This document shows, in pieces, positions 43,899-52,890 of a stretch of DNA of 64,000 nucleotides (the stretch's first letter is position 1; every line of letters starts with the position of its first letter). The notes under the pieces were generated by a model, which was not told the DNA's origin, searched no databases, and was given only the letters and a program-made list of their open reading frames with translations. The stretch comes from Hansschlegelia plantiphila. GTDB taxonomy: Bacteria; Pseudomonadota; Alphaproteobacteria; Rhizobiales; Methylopilaceae. Location of the stretch: positions 636,001-700,000 of the forward strand of contig NZ_BSFI01000008.1 in NCBI RefSeq assembly GCF_027922265.1, given 5' to 3'. Made by a program: the position numbers and the translations under genes.

Positions 43899-44933
43899 AT
43901 GAAGTCGATCAAAGCGGCGGCCGTGCAGGCGGCGCCCGTCTTCATGGATCTCGAGGCCTCGATCGACAAGGCCGGACGGCTGATCGAGGAGGCCGCCTCC
44001 GCCGGCGCGGAGCTGGTCGCCTTTCCAGAGACGTGGCTGCCCGGCTTTCCCTGGTTCATCTATCTCGGCACGCCGGCCTACGCGCTCGGCTTCTTCGCCC
44101 GCTACCACGACAACAGCCTCGCCGTGGACTCGCCCCAGATGAAGCGGCTGCAGGCGATCGTCCGGAAGGCCGGCGTCACCGTCGTCATGGGCTTCTCCGA
44201 GCGCGATCACGGCAGCCGCTACATGGCGCAGGCCATCATCGGGCCGGACGGCGAGCTGCTGCTCACGCGCCGCAAGCTGAAGCCGACGCACATCGAGCGC
44301 ACCGTGTTCGGCGAGGGTGACGGCTCCGACCTCGTCGTGGTCGACGCCCCCTTCGGACGGCTCGGCGCTTTGAACTGCTGGGAGCACGTCCAGCCGCTGG
44401 TCAAGATGGCGATGTACGCCCAGCACGAGGAGGTGCACGTCGCCGCCTGGCCGAGCCTCTCGATCTACCGCGACATCGCCTACGCGCTCGGGCCGGAGGT
44501 CAACAACGGCGCCAGCATGATCTACGCCGTCGAGGGCGGCAGCTTCGTGCTCGCTCCCTGCGCGGTGATCTCGCAGGAGATGTTCGACATGCTCTGCGAC
44601 ACGCCGGAGAAGGCCCGGTTGCTCAACCCGCGGACTGGCGGCCCCGGCGGCGGGTTCACGGCGATCTACGGGCCGGACGGACGCGAACTCTGCGAGCGTC
44701 TTCCCGAGGATCAGGAGGGCGTCCTCTACGCCGATCTCGACCGCGACATGGTCACCCTCGCCAAGGCGGTGGCGGACCCCGTCGGCCATTACGCCCGCGG
44801 CGACGCGCTGCGCCTCGTCATCAACCGGACGAAGCGGCAGGCGGTGACGGAGGTCTTCGCGCCGTCTGCAAAGCCGGACGAGAGCGAGGCCGCGCCGCCA
44901 GAGAAGCTGCGCCTCGTGGACGGCGTGTCCTGA
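43899..44933 (+). CDS. nit: Nitrilase
   Basis: 344-residue carbon-nitrogen hydrolase of the nitrilase branch. The catalytic triad is visible: Glu44 in AFPETWLPGFPWF, Lys126 in TRRKLKPTHIER, Cys160 in GALNCWEHVQPL. The WEH after the Cys and the PETW/KPTHIER contexts identify true nitrilases rather than amidases. It converts a nitrile to carboxylic acid and ammonia. Start ATG 43899 with CAGGAGA nine bases upstream. It lies five bases before the aldoxime dehydratase gene: the classic pair that turns an aldoxime into an acid. Confidence 0.93.
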   Translation: MKSIKAAAVQAAPVFMDLEASIDKAGRLIEEAASAGAELVAFPETWLPGFPWFIYLGTPAYALGFFARYHDNSLAVDSPQMKRLQAIVRKAGVTVVMGFSERDHGSRYMAQAIIGPDGELLLTRRKLKPTHIERTVFGEGDGSDLVVVDAPFGRLGALNCWEHVQPLVKMAMYAQHEEVHVAAWPSLSIYRDIAYALGPEVNNGASMIYAVEGGSFVLAPCAVISQEMFDMLCDTPEKARLLNPRTGGPGGGFTAIYGPDGRELCERLPEDQEGVLYADLDRDMVTLAKAVADPVGHYARGDALRLVINRTKRQAVTEVFAPSAKPDESEAAPPEKLRLVDGVS

Positions 44934-44938
44934 GAGCC

Positions 44939-45976
44939 ATGGATTCGGCGATCGCGCCCCACCTGCGATGTCCCCGCACACGTCCGCGCGGCGTCGGCGA
45001 CGGCCACGTGCCGCCTGCGCCGGCATGGTCGGCGCGGGCGCAGGAGCCGCTCGGGCAGGCCGTCATCGGCTATTTCGGCGTCCAGTTCCGGAGCGACGAC
45101 GCGCCGGCGGCTCGGACGGCGTTTGAGGCCCTGCTCGACTGTCTGAACGCCGCCGACGGCCCGGCGCGCCGAGACCTCGCGCAATACGATGACGCAGCAG
45201 GCTTCCAGAACCTGATCGCCGTGTCCTATTGGGACGCGCCGTCCTCCTACGCCCGCTGGCGCGACAGCGCGCGCGTCGCCGGCTGGTGGGACGCGGCCCG
45301 ACGCGCGCCGGGACCGCTCGGCTATTTCCGCGAAGTCCTGTCGCCGTCGGCTGAACGGCTCGAAACGATCTTCAGCTCCGATCAGCGGCTGGAAGGCCTC
45401 GGCGCGCTGATGGGCGGCGTCAGCGACGAGATCGAGGAGCACGGCTACTGGGGTTCGATGCGGGACCGGCTGCCGCTTGCGCAGACGGACGGCCTCGACG
45501 GCGACGGCGCGCTGGTGCCGACGACCGATCCGGACGGCCGGGGCCGCCGCGTCGCCGGCGGGCGCAACCTCGTCGTGATCCGCTCAGGACAGGACTGGTC
45601 GGAGACCCGCGGCGACGAGCGCCGGCTCTATCTCGACGACATCGAGCCGACGCTGCGCGCGGGCATGGACTATCTGCGCGACCGCGGCCTCGAGGCCGGC
45701 TGCTTCTGCAACCGCTACGTCCAGATGATCGACGAGACTCTGCGCCCGATCGAGAAGAGCTTCGGCGTGAGCCACTGGCGCTCGCTCGCCGACCTCGAGC
45801 AATGGTCGGCGTCGCATCCGACGCATCTCGCCATCTTCGGCGTTTTCATGCAGGTCGTAAGCGACCTGAAAGACCTCAAGCTTCACCATGAGGTCTGCGT
45901 GCTGGAGCCGGCCGCGCAGGACTACGAATACGTCAACTGCCATCCCGGGACGGGCCTTCTCGGCGCGATCGGATAG
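44939..45976 (+). CDS. oxd: Haem-dependent aldoxime dehydratase (Oxd)
   Basis: 345-residue haem b enzyme that dehydrates aldoximes to nitriles. The functional residues of Rhodococcus OxdRE have counterparts here, each shifted by three: Arg175 in HGYWGSMRDR, Ser216 in VIRSGQDW, proximal haem ligand His296 in SHPTHLAIFG, and distal catalytic His317 in LKLHHEVC. The C-terminal YEYVNCHPGTGLL is also typical. These residue roles are known from the family; their match is what I see in the sequence. It follows the nitrilase by five bases and precedes a haem-binding-protein gene, so the operon should convert aldoximes (for example phenyl- or indole-acetaldoxime from plants) to acids. Confidence 0.93.
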   Translation: MDSAIAPHLRCPRTRPRGVGDGHVPPAPAWSARAQEPLGQAVIGYFGVQFRSDDAPAARTAFEALLDCLNAADGPARRDLAQYDDAAGFQNLIAVSYWDAPSSYARWRDSARVAGWWDAARRAPGPLGYFREVLSPSAERLETIFSSDQRLEGLGALMGGVSDEIEEHGYWGSMRDRLPLAQTDGLDGDGALVPTTDPDGRGRRVAGGRNLVVIRSGQDWSETRGDERRLYLDDIEPTLRAGMDYLRDRGLEAGCFCNRYVQMIDETLRPIEKSFGVSHWRSLADLEQWSASHPTHLAIFGVFMQVVSDLKDLKLHHEVCVLEPAAQDYEYVNCHPGTGLLGAIG

Positions 45977-45992
45977 TTCAGGAAAGACTGTC

Positions 45993-46430
45993 ATGAGCAC
46001 GCCGCCTTCAGCCGTCCGCGCCGCACTCAAGCTGACGCACGAGGGCGCGCTGAGGGCGCTCGCGGGAGCGGTGGCGAAGGCGGACGAGATCGGCGTTCCT
46101 CAAAACATCACGATCGTCGATGAGGGCGGCAATCTGCTCGCCTTCGTTCGGATGGACGGCGCCAAGCTGCTGTCGCGCGAGACCTCGCTGTCCAAGGCGA
46201 TCACCGCCGCCTCGCACGGCCAGCCCTCGTCGCGGCTCGACCCGAACAACGAGGTGAAGCTTTCGCTCGCCGCCGGCCAGCGCCTCACAAATCTGGAGGG
46301 CGGGCTGCCGATCGTCATCGACGGGCAGGTCGTCGGCGCGATCGGCGTGGGCTCCGGGACCGGCGCACAGGACGTCGAGGTCGGCCGCGCCGGTCTGGCC
46401 GCCATCGGCGCCGAGGACCAGATCCCATGA
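45993..46430 (+). CDS. GlcG/HbpS-like haem-binding protein
   Basis: 145-residue GlcG/HbpS (DUF336) protein: LTHEGALRALAGAVAKADEIGVPQ, ITIVDEGGNLLAFVRMDG, then GGLPIVIDGQVVGAIGVGSG near the end. HbpS binds and degrades haem; many relatives bind small ligands instead. Placement 16 bp after a haem-dependent dehydratase suggests haem handling for that enzyme, which is inference. No signal peptide, so cytoplasmic. AGGAAAG precedes the ATG at 45993. Confidence 0.82.
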   Translation: MSTPPSAVRAALKLTHEGALRALAGAVAKADEIGVPQNITIVDEGGNLLAFVRMDGAKLLSRETSLSKAITAASHGQPSSRLDPNNEVKLSLAAGQRLTNLEGGLPIVIDGQVVGAIGVGSGTGAQDVEVGRAGLAAIGAEDQIP

Positions 46431-46443
46431 CCCCCGTCTGGCG

Positions 46444-46893
46444 ATGACCGCCCCGCTCCGGATCCACGTCGTCAACGGTCCCAACACCAATCTCTACGGG
46501 CTGGACCCGGCCGGGCCGTACGGCGCGCTCACCCTCGCCGATATCGGCGAACGCTGCCAGCTCAAGGCGGAAGGTCTCGGCGCGACGCTGCGCTTCCGGC
46601 AGTCCAACCATGAAGGCGTGCTGATCGACTGGATCCAAGACGCCCGGACCGAAGCCGATGGCCTCGTCATCAACGCCGGGAGCCTGTCCTACAGCTCGAT
46701 CGCCATCCGCGACGCGCTCAGCGCCGTGGCGAAGCCGTCGTTCCAGGTGCACGTCAGCAACGTCTTCCGGCGCGAGGGCTTCCGCCATCGCTCCCCGCTG
46801 TCGGAGGTCGTGACGGGATGCCTGATCGGGCTCGGTCCGTCCGGCTACGAGATCGCGATCCAGGCGCTGATCGAGCATCTCGGGCGGGTCTGA
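46444..46893 (+). CDS. AroQ-like protein (type II dehydroquinase family, divergent active site)
   Basis: 149 residues with the type II 3-dehydroquinate dehydratase framework: HVVNGPNTNLYGLDPAGPYG, SNHEGVLIDWIQDA, INAGSLSYSSIAIRDAL, VHVSNVFRREGFRHRS. The His of VHVSN and loop Tyr (PYG) are kept, but the flexible-loop Arg of GTREP is replaced (GLDPA), the THTS His is Tyr (SYSS) and the Glu before VH is Gln. These are active-site positions in the family, so it is unlikely to be the housekeeping AroQ. Last gene of the nitrilase-oxd-HbpS run. Confidence 0.82.
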   Translation: MTAPLRIHVVNGPNTNLYGLDPAGPYGALTLADIGERCQLKAEGLGATLRFRQSNHEGVLIDWIQDARTEADGLVINAGSLSYSSIAIRDALSAVAKPSFQVHVSNVFRREGFRHRSPLSEVVTGCLIGLGPSGYEIAIQALIEHLGRV

Positions 46894-46897
46894 CGTC

Positions 46898-48052
46898 TCA
46901 GGCCGCGAGCTCCTCGATCAGGCGCGCCAGCATGGCGTCGCAGGCCGCGAGTTGCGCGCGCGAGACGTATTCGTCCGGCTGATGGGCGTCGCGGATGTCG
47001 CCGGGGCCGCACACGACCGTCGGCACGCCGAGGCGCTCGGTGAACAGGCCGCCCTCGGTGCCGAAGGCGATCTTGCGCAACTGTCCCTCGCCTCCGGAGA
47101 GGCGGCGGGCGAATGGGACGATCTCGGCGCCGGGATCGGTGGCGAGGCCGGGATAGGCGTTGAGGATCTCGATCGACACGCCTGCGCCCGGAAAACGCGC
47201 CTCGGCCTCCCGCGTCAGCCGTCCGGCCTCGGCGAACAGCCGGTCGAGGACGAGCCTAGGCTCGTCTGCGGGTAGATGGCGGATCTCGAAATCGATCGCG
47301 CAGTCCCGGGGCACGATGTTGAGCGCCGTTCCGCCTCGTATGACGCCCGCATGCACGGTGGAGAACGGCACGGCGTAATCGTCGTCGCGAGGGCCGTCGC
47401 GAGCGATGACGTCCTGTTCGCGCCTGAGCGCGCCGACCATATCGGCGGCGAGATGGATCGCGTTGAGGCCTTCAGGCGCGAGCGCCGAGTGACATTCCCT
47501 CCCGCGGCAGCTGATGCGGCCGGCGACCTTCCCCTTGTGCGCGACCACCGTCTCGAGGCCTGTCGGCTCGCCGACGATGCAGAAGGCCGGCAGATCAGCG
47601 CCGACAAGCTGCTCGATCATGCGGCGGACGCCGACGCATCCGATCTCCTCGTCATAGCTCAGCGCGAGATGCAGCGGGCGCTTCAGCGGCCGCGCGGCCG
47701 CGCTTTCGACGGCTGCGAGCGCGCAGGCGATGAACCCCTTCATGTCGCACGTCCCGCGACCGAGCAGCCGGTCGTCGCGCGGCGTCAGCCGGAACGGGTC
47801 GGTCGTCCAGGCCTGGCCCTCGACCGGAACGACGTCGGTGTGGCCGGAGAGCATGACGCCGCCCGGCCCCGCCGGACCGATCACCGCGTGGAGGTTGGCC
47901 TTGCCGCCGGCGTCGTCATGCGTGAGCGACAGCCGCGCTCCCAGCGGGGAGAGCAGCTCGCGCACGAAGCCGATCAGCCCCAGATTGGAGTCGCGGCTCA
48001 CCGTCGGGAAGGCGATCAGCCTGTCGAGGATCTCGACTGTGCGCGAGCGCAT
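46898..48052 (-). CDS. ArgE/DapE-family deacylase (acetylornithine deacetylase-like)
   Basis: 384-residue M20 metallohydrolase. Zinc ligands and catalytic Asp in SGHTDVVPVEGQ and GTCDMKGF; general base Glu in SYDEEIGCVG; EPTG; and the dimer His (CRGRECHSALAPEGLNAIH). The lid domain is complete, and DAHQPDEYV supplies the last ligand His. Most similar in layout to acetylornithine deacetylase (ArgE), including TALNIVPRDCAI. Its ATG at 48052 overlaps the stop of the FAD-synthetase-like gene by one base, so the two are co-transcribed. In this setting it may deacylate a catabolic intermediate rather than acetylornithine. Confidence 0.88.
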   Translation of the reverse strand: MRSRTVEILDRLIAFPTVSRDSNLGLIGFVRELLSPLGARLSLTHDDAGGKANLHAVIGPAGPGGVMLSGHTDVVPVEGQAWTTDPFRLTPRDDRLLGRGTCDMKGFIACALAAVESAAARPLKRPLHLALSYDEEIGCVGVRRMIEQLVGADLPAFCIVGEPTGLETVVAHKGKVAGRISCRGRECHSALAPEGLNAIHLAADMVGALRREQDVIARDGPRDDDYAVPFSTVHAGVIRGGTALNIVPRDCAIDFEIRHLPADEPRLVLDRLFAEAGRLTREAEARFPGAGVSIEILNAYPGLATDPGAEIVPFARRLSGGEGQLRKIAFGTEGGLFTERLGVPTVVCGPGDIRDAHQPDEYVSRAQLAACDAMLARLIEELAA

Positions 48053-48879
48053 CAGGAGACAATGTCGAGCGCGAGGTCTGACGCCTCGGGCGCGCCCGCG
48101 CCGTCGAGCCGGAACCCGTCGCCGTTCGCGATGAGGCGGCATTCGGCGAGCGCCTCGCCTCCCGCCAAACGCCTCAGTCGCGCATTGTAACGCCCCGGCG
48201 CGGGGCGCAGGATCTCGTCAGGCCAGGCGACGGACACCCGCCCGCCAAGGCTGCGCCTCAGCCGCGCCTCGACCGTCCACGGATCGCCAAGCAACGTCCC
48301 CGCGGTCGCCGCCTCGCCCTCGCGCAGCAGGTGCCGGATCAGCGACGAGGAGCACCGCGCGTCCTGCCGCCGGACCGTCGCGACGACGCTGACGCCGAAG
48401 CCGAGTTCGTCGCCCATGGCGCGCAGACGTTCGGTCGTTCCGGCCCGGCCGGCGCCGAAGCGGAAATCCTCGCCGACGACGACCTGCGAAACGCCCACGC
48501 TGCGGACGAGCACATCCCGCACGAAGGCTTCGGGCGACTGACGGGCGAAGGTCGCGTCGAAGCGGGGCGCGCAGCTGAACGCGAAGCCGCGACGCGCGAA
48601 CGTCTCGCGCTTCACCTTCGCCGAGGCGATGCGGAAGGCTGCGGCCGCCGGCGCGAAGAATTGCCGCGGATGCGGCTCGACGGATAAAACGCCGACGGGC
48701 CGGCCCCCGGCCGCGTCGCGGCCGGCGTCCAGCAGGGCCGCATGGCCGAGGTGAAAACCGTCGAAATTGCCGAGCAGCAGCACCGGGCCGGCCGAGGCTT
48801 CGCTGTCGCCGCAGAACGCTGGAGCGTCGTAGGGCCTAGAAACGCAGGACGCTTCGGGAGGGGAGGGCGCGAAGGGCAT
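48052..48879 (-). CDS. FAD synthetase-like protein lacking a recognisable flavokinase domain
   Basis: About 275 residues. The nucleotidyltransferase half is clear: LLLGNFDGFHLGHAALLDA (the HxGH motif), VEPHPRQFF, VVVGEDFRFGAGRAG, and SSSLIRHLLREGEAATAGTLLG. This is the RibF N-terminal domain that makes FAD from FMN and ATP. The C-terminal ~80 residues do not show the flavokinase GFPTAN motif; a short unrelated-looking region takes its place. It is thus a RibF paralogue, not the housekeeping enzyme. ATG 48879 is preferred because codons from 48939 to there lack the usual high GC at third positions. Divergent from the flavin monooxygenase at 49097. Confidence 0.75.
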   Translation of the reverse strand: MPFAPSPPEASCVSRPYDAPAFCGDSEASAGPVLLLGNFDGFHLGHAALLDAGRDAAGGRPVGVLSVEPHPRQFFAPAAAAFRIASAKVKRETFARRGFAFSCAPRFDATFARQSPEAFVRDVLVRSVGVSQVVVGEDFRFGAGRAGTTERLRAMGDELGFGVSVVATVRRQDARCSSSLIRHLLREGEAATAGTLLGDPWTVEARLRRSLGGRVSVAWPDEILRPAPGRYNARLRRLAGGEALAECRLIANGDGFRLDGAGAPEASDLALDIVS

Positions 48880-49096
48880 GGCTGAAGATGTCGCCCCGAT
48901 CCGCGCCGGATCAAAGAACCATTCCACGAGGTTCGGCATCCGAAAATTCGAAGCGGTCCGCGCCCGCCCGGAGGAGATCGGCTTTTCCGAAGCCGGGGTT
49001 CCGTGAATCCTCGTTGAAAGCCTTGGCGCCGCGCGGTCCGAATGACGACGTCAGCGATTTGGGGACGGCCCCGTCGCTCAGCGCGGGACGATCGTC

Positions 49097-50464
49097 ATGG
49101 CGAACATGGTTCTGGCGACGCTGGTCCAGGGCACGGGCGCGCATCCTGCGTCGTGGCTGCGGACCGGCTCGACGGTCGACGCCTCGCTGGACATCGACTT
49201 CTACATCGACGCCGCGCGGATCTGCGAGCAGGGCAAGTTCGACCTGTTCTTCATCGCCGACACGCCCGGCGTTCGGACAGACAATCTGCAGGCCTGGAGC
49301 AAGTACCCGTTCTACACCAACGTCTATGAGCCGCTGACGCTGCTGTCTGCGATCGCGGGCGCGACAAAGCAGATCGGGCTCGGCGGGACGGTCTCGACCA
49401 GCTTTTTCGAGCCCTACAACGTCGCGCGCATGTTCGTCTCGCTGGACCATCTCAGCCATGGACGGGCGGCCTGGAACGTCGTCACCTCCGCGGACGACTA
49501 CGCCGCGCGCAACTTCGGACTGGACCGCCTGCCGCCGCACGACCAGCGTTACGAGCGGGCGAAGGAGTTCGTGCACGTCGTCAAGCAGCTCTGGGACAGC
49601 TGGGAGGACGACGCCTTCGTCCATGACCGGGCGAGCGGGCTCTACTTCGACCCCGCGAAGATGCACGTGGTCGATCATCAGGGAAAGCATTTCAGCGTCA
49701 ACGGCGCGCTCAACATCGCCCGTGCGCCTCAGGGCCATCCCGTGATCATCCAGGCCGGGGCCTCGGACGCCGGCAAGGAGTTCGCGGCGGAGACGGCCGA
49801 AATCGTGTTCGCCTCCGACGTGACCTTCGACAAGGCCAAGCTGTTCTACGACGACCTCAAGGGACGACTGCCGAAATACGGCAGGGCGGCAGGCGATCTG
49901 AAGATCCTGGCGGGTATGGCCCCGGTCGTCGGCGCGACCGCGGAAGAGGCGGAAGCCAAGTTCCAGGACCTGCAACGGCTGATCCACCCGGACGTCGCGC
50001 GCATGCGCGTCGGGCGCGATCTGGAGGTCGACCTGTCCGGTCTGCCGATGGACGAACCGATCCCGCTGGAGCTCATCCCCGAGAAGGCGAACTTCCACCA
50101 GGCCTATTTCAACCAGATCGTCGCCATGATCCGAAGCGGCATGACGCTCAGGGAGATCTCGCTCGAATATGAGCGGGGCATCGCCACGGTGCGCGGCACG
50201 CCGCAGCAGATCGCCGACCATATGGAGGAATGGTTCGCAGGCGGCGTCTGCGACGGCTTCATGTTCATCTTCTACACGATGCCCGGTCTGCTGCGCGACT
50301 TCGTGGAGATGGTGGTTCCGGAGCTTCAGCGTCGCGGACTGGTGCAGATCGACTACAGCGGCGACACGATGCGCGAACGTCTCGGCTTGAGCCGCCCCGC
50401 CCATCCCCACGCGGCCCCAGCCGCCGGACGCGCCGCCGTTCCGGCCCTTGCGACGTCGGATTGA
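49097..50464 (+). CDS. LLM-class flavin-dependent monooxygenase (NtaA/SnaA/DszA type)
   Basis: 455-residue bacterial-luciferase-like TIM barrel oxygenase. Typical NtaA/DszA blocks: IDFYIDAARICEQGKFDLFFIADT, GLGGTVSTSFFEPYNVARMF, LDHLSHGRAAWNVVTS, KHFSVNGALNIARAPQGHPVII QAGAS split across barrel strands, and GTPQQIADHMEEWF near the end. Enzymes of this group oxygenate amines, sulfonates or thioethers using reduced FMN supplied by a separate reductase. The nearest reductase is at 39480 and could serve this gene too. Substrate unknown; neighbours suggest a nitrogenous compound. Confidence 0.9.
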   Translation: MANMVLATLVQGTGAHPASWLRTGSTVDASLDIDFYIDAARICEQGKFDLFFIADTPGVRTDNLQAWSKYPFYTNVYEPLTLLSAIAGATKQIGLGGTVSTSFFEPYNVARMFVSLDHLSHGRAAWNVVTSADDYAARNFGLDRLPPHDQRYERAKEFVHVVKQLWDSWEDDAFVHDRASGLYFDPAKMHVVDHQGKHFSVNGALNIARAPQGHPVIIQAGASDAGKEFAAETAEIVFASDVTFDKAKLFYDDLKGRLPKYGRAAGDLKILAGMAPVVGATAEEAEAKFQDLQRLIHPDVARMRVGRDLEVDLSGLPMDEPIPLELIPEKANFHQAYFNQIVAMIRSGMTLREISLEYERGIATVRGTPQQIADHMEEWFAGGVCDGFMFIFYTMPGLLRDFVEMVVPELQRRGLVQIDYSGDTMRERLGLSRPAHPHAAPAAGRAAVPALATSD

Positions 50465-50661
50465 CGCCTTCGCCGCCGCGAGGTCGATCCTCGCGCTGCG
50501 TCGGTCAAGCCTGAGCGACGGCGCTCCACGGCGCCAAAATCCACGCCGCATCACAGGCCTCGACATGGTCGCCCTTGAACCATCGGGGGTGACAAGCTAC
50601 TGCCCGGCGAGATCGCTGCGTGCTCGCCGTCGCGATGGAATTGTTCCTGGAGGAGAAAGAC

Positions 50662-51051
50662 ATGCCATTGCTTCGGTTCGACATGCTCGAGGGTCGTTCG
50701 GACGAAGACCTCTCCAGGCTTCTCGACGCCGCCCACGGCGCGATGCTGGAGGCCTTCAAGGTCCCGACGCGCGATCGCTACCAGATCGTCCACGAGCACA
50801 AGCCGAGCCGGGTCCGGATCGAGGACACCGGCCTCGGGATCGACCGCAGCGACAAGGTGATCCTGGTCTCGGTCACCACGCGCCCGCGGCCTGTCGAACA
50901 GAAGCAGGCCTTCTACCGCCTCCTGTGCGAAGCGTTGCAGCGGGATTGCGGGATCGGATCGAACGACGTGATGGTGAACTTCGTCGAAAACACCGACGCG
51001 GACTGGTCGTTCGGTCGAGGCGAGGCGCAGTTCCTGATCGGCGATCTCTGA
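50662..51051 (+). CDS. Tautomerase family protein
   Basis: 129 residues starting Met-Pro, so that after Met removal the N-terminal proline would be the catalytic base, as in tautomerase/4-oxalocrotonate families. MPLLRFDMLEGRSDEDLSRL and the later IVHEHKPSRVRIEDTG and VTTRPRPVEQKQAFY match the longer tautomerase_2-type group. GGAGGAGAAAG immediately before the ATG at 50662 fixes the start. It probably isomerises an enol-keto intermediate in the pathway of the preceding monooxygenase. Confidence 0.85.
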   Translation: MPLLRFDMLEGRSDEDLSRLLDAAHGAMLEAFKVPTRDRYQIVHEHKPSRVRIEDTGLGIDRSDKVILVSVTTRPRPVEQKQAFYRLLCEALQRDCGIGSNDVMVNFVENTDADWSFGRGEAQFLIGDL

Positions 51052-51750
51052 CGTCGCAGCAATTCCACCGGCCCGCCCGGCGCCGTCCGCGGCGTGGTGT
51101 GGGACGTGCCGGTTAAGCCGTCGGAAGCTGCAGGCGCGCGATCGATCCGGTCCTCACGCGGGCGGCGCAGTCCGCGCACGCGGGTCGGCGGAGCCGTACT
51201 CGTGGACGGATGCGGGCCTGGCAGGCTTCGCATATCCTCCGGTCGAGCTCCGCGCAGATCGCGGAGATCGCCTCGGCCCTGGATCGGAAAAGTGGTCCGC
51301 CCCGGCCGGTCGATGAAACCGGTCTCCGGTCAGAACGCCATCACCGGCCGCCGCGGGCGGAGGAAGCAGAGGGTCCGGCCCATCCGGCGTCGGAGACGCC
51401 GATCAGTTTCCGGCGCGCCGGTCGAAGTCTCTTCGATCGAGGCGGGAACGCGTATTCCTTTTGCGCGCCCGCATGTGCGGCGAATCCCCGCGCGATCAGT
51501 CGCGATAGTCTCAATATGAATCTTATATTCTCGCGGGAATATCAGAAGTGAGATCTTAATCCCGCCGGGATGACCCGATCCGTTATTTGCTTTTTCCGGG
51601 ATCTGCGTATTTTTAAGCGCATTTCTGCTGACTCCTTTTCGGGTTTCTATGTATCAAAAATTCGGTGTGGCTTCGCGAGTTTGAAGCCCTGTTATGATGC
51701 CGCCTGCCGGCGATGCGCGCGGGCGACGTGGGAAAATGGAAGGACGCGCT
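51052..51750. other. 700-bp intergenic region with AT-rich promoter part
   Basis: No convincing gene. An AT-rich tract at 51505-51680 should hold the promoter of the next gene. Inside it ATATTC (51525-51530) and GAATAT (51537-51542) form an inverted repeat with a 6-bp spacer, a possible operator. Confidence 0.4.
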
Positions 51751-52638
51751 ATGAAGGTTGGTTTCATCGGTCTGGGGCTCATGGGCCTTCCCATGGCGGA
51801 GAACCTTCGTAAGGCCGGCCATACGCTCTATCTGCACAGCCGGTCGGGCGTGCCGGCCGCCGTCCAGGGAGACGGCATGATCGCGTGCGAAAACCCCGCC
51901 GAGGTCGCGTCCAAGGCCGAGGTCGTCATCACGATGGTGCCCGACACGCCCGACGTGGAGAAGGTCCTTTTCGGCGAGAAGGGGGTGGCGGGCGGGCTCT
52001 CCGACGGCAAGCTCGTCATCGACATGAGCTCGATCTCGCCGGTCGCGACCAAAGCGTTCGCCAAGCGCATCGAGGAGCTCGGCTGCGGCTACATCGACGC
52101 GCCGGTCTCCGGCGGAGACATCGGCGCGAAGGCCGCGACGCTGACCATCATGGTCGGCGCGACCGAGACGGACTTCGAACGCGCGAAGCCGCTGTTCGAG
52201 GCCATCGGAAAGACCATCACCCTGGTCGGCGGCGTGGGCTCCGGACAGACGTGCAAGGTCGCGAACCAGATCATCGTCGCCCTCAACATCCAGGCTGTCG
52301 CCGAGGCGCTGACCTTCGCATCCAAGGCCGGGGCCGATCCGGTTAGAGTCCGGCAGGCTCTGCTCGGCGGCTTCGCCAGTTCGCGGGTTTTGGAGGTTCA
52401 CGCGGAGCGGATGATCAACCGCACGTTCAAGCCCGGCTTCCGGGTCGGGCTCCACATGAAGGATCTCGAGGTCGCGCTCTCGAACGCCCGCGCTTTGGGC
52501 GTGGCGCTTCCGAGCACGGCGGTCGCGCAGCAGATGTTCAACTCCTGCGTCGCGAACGGCGATATCGATGCGGACGACTCGATCCTGTGCACCGCGATCG
52601 AGCGTCTTTCCGGACATGAGATCGCAAAGGGCTCCTGA
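51751..52638 (+). CDS. 2-Hydroxy-3-oxopropionate reductase-like (GarR/GlxR family)
   Basis: 295-residue beta-hydroxyacid dehydrogenase. Rossmann start MKVGFIGLGLMGLPMAENL, IDMSSISPVA, substrate loop YIDAPVSGGDIGA, and the catalytic Lys in GSGQTCKVANQIIVALN. LEVHAERMINRTFKPGFRV and LHMKDLEVAL align with tartronate semialdehyde reductases. It reduces a short 2-hydroxy-3-oxo or 3-hydroxy acid with NAD(P)H. A GGAAGGACGCGCT region precedes the ATG at 51751. Whether it serves glyoxylate use or the surrounding pathway is not shown. Confidence 0.88.
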   Translation: MKVGFIGLGLMGLPMAENLRKAGHTLYLHSRSGVPAAVQGDGMIACENPAEVASKAEVVITMVPDTPDVEKVLFGEKGVAGGLSDGKLVIDMSSISPVATKAFAKRIEELGCGYIDAPVSGGDIGAKAATLTIMVGATETDFERAKPLFEAIGKTITLVGGVGSGQTCKVANQIIVALNIQAVAEALTFASKAGADPVRVRQALLGGFASSRVLEVHAERMINRTFKPGFRVGLHMKDLEVALSNARALGVALPSTAVAQQMFNSCVANGDIDADDSILCTAIERLSGHEIAKGS

Positions 52639-52890
52639 GCGGATCTCTCCGGTCGGTCGAGCGTGGCGGAAAGCGTCTGCGCCGCATTCTGCGGCGCAGA
52701 CAGCTTCTCCGGCGACGCCTCGTAGGAGATCCGGGACCCCCCTCCGCGCCAGATTCGACCTTGACGAGGCGTGCCGCCGGGCGACTGGCGAAGACGCTAC
52801 CTGGCTAGGGTTCCCGAGACGGTCCGGCGACGCCGGGAGGCGTCGATTGGCCCCATTCCCGACCCGGGCGGCTGTGCGAAACTGGCGTCC

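Noticed and set aside
48911..50566. 551-codon frame on the minus strand
   Set aside because: Opposite strand of the LLM monooxygenase; no recognisable motif.
51210..51551. Possible AraC-type helix-turn-helix remnant (SSAQIAEIASALD)
   Set aside because: Only about twenty residues look similar and the rest of the frame is low-complexity; too little to call a gene.
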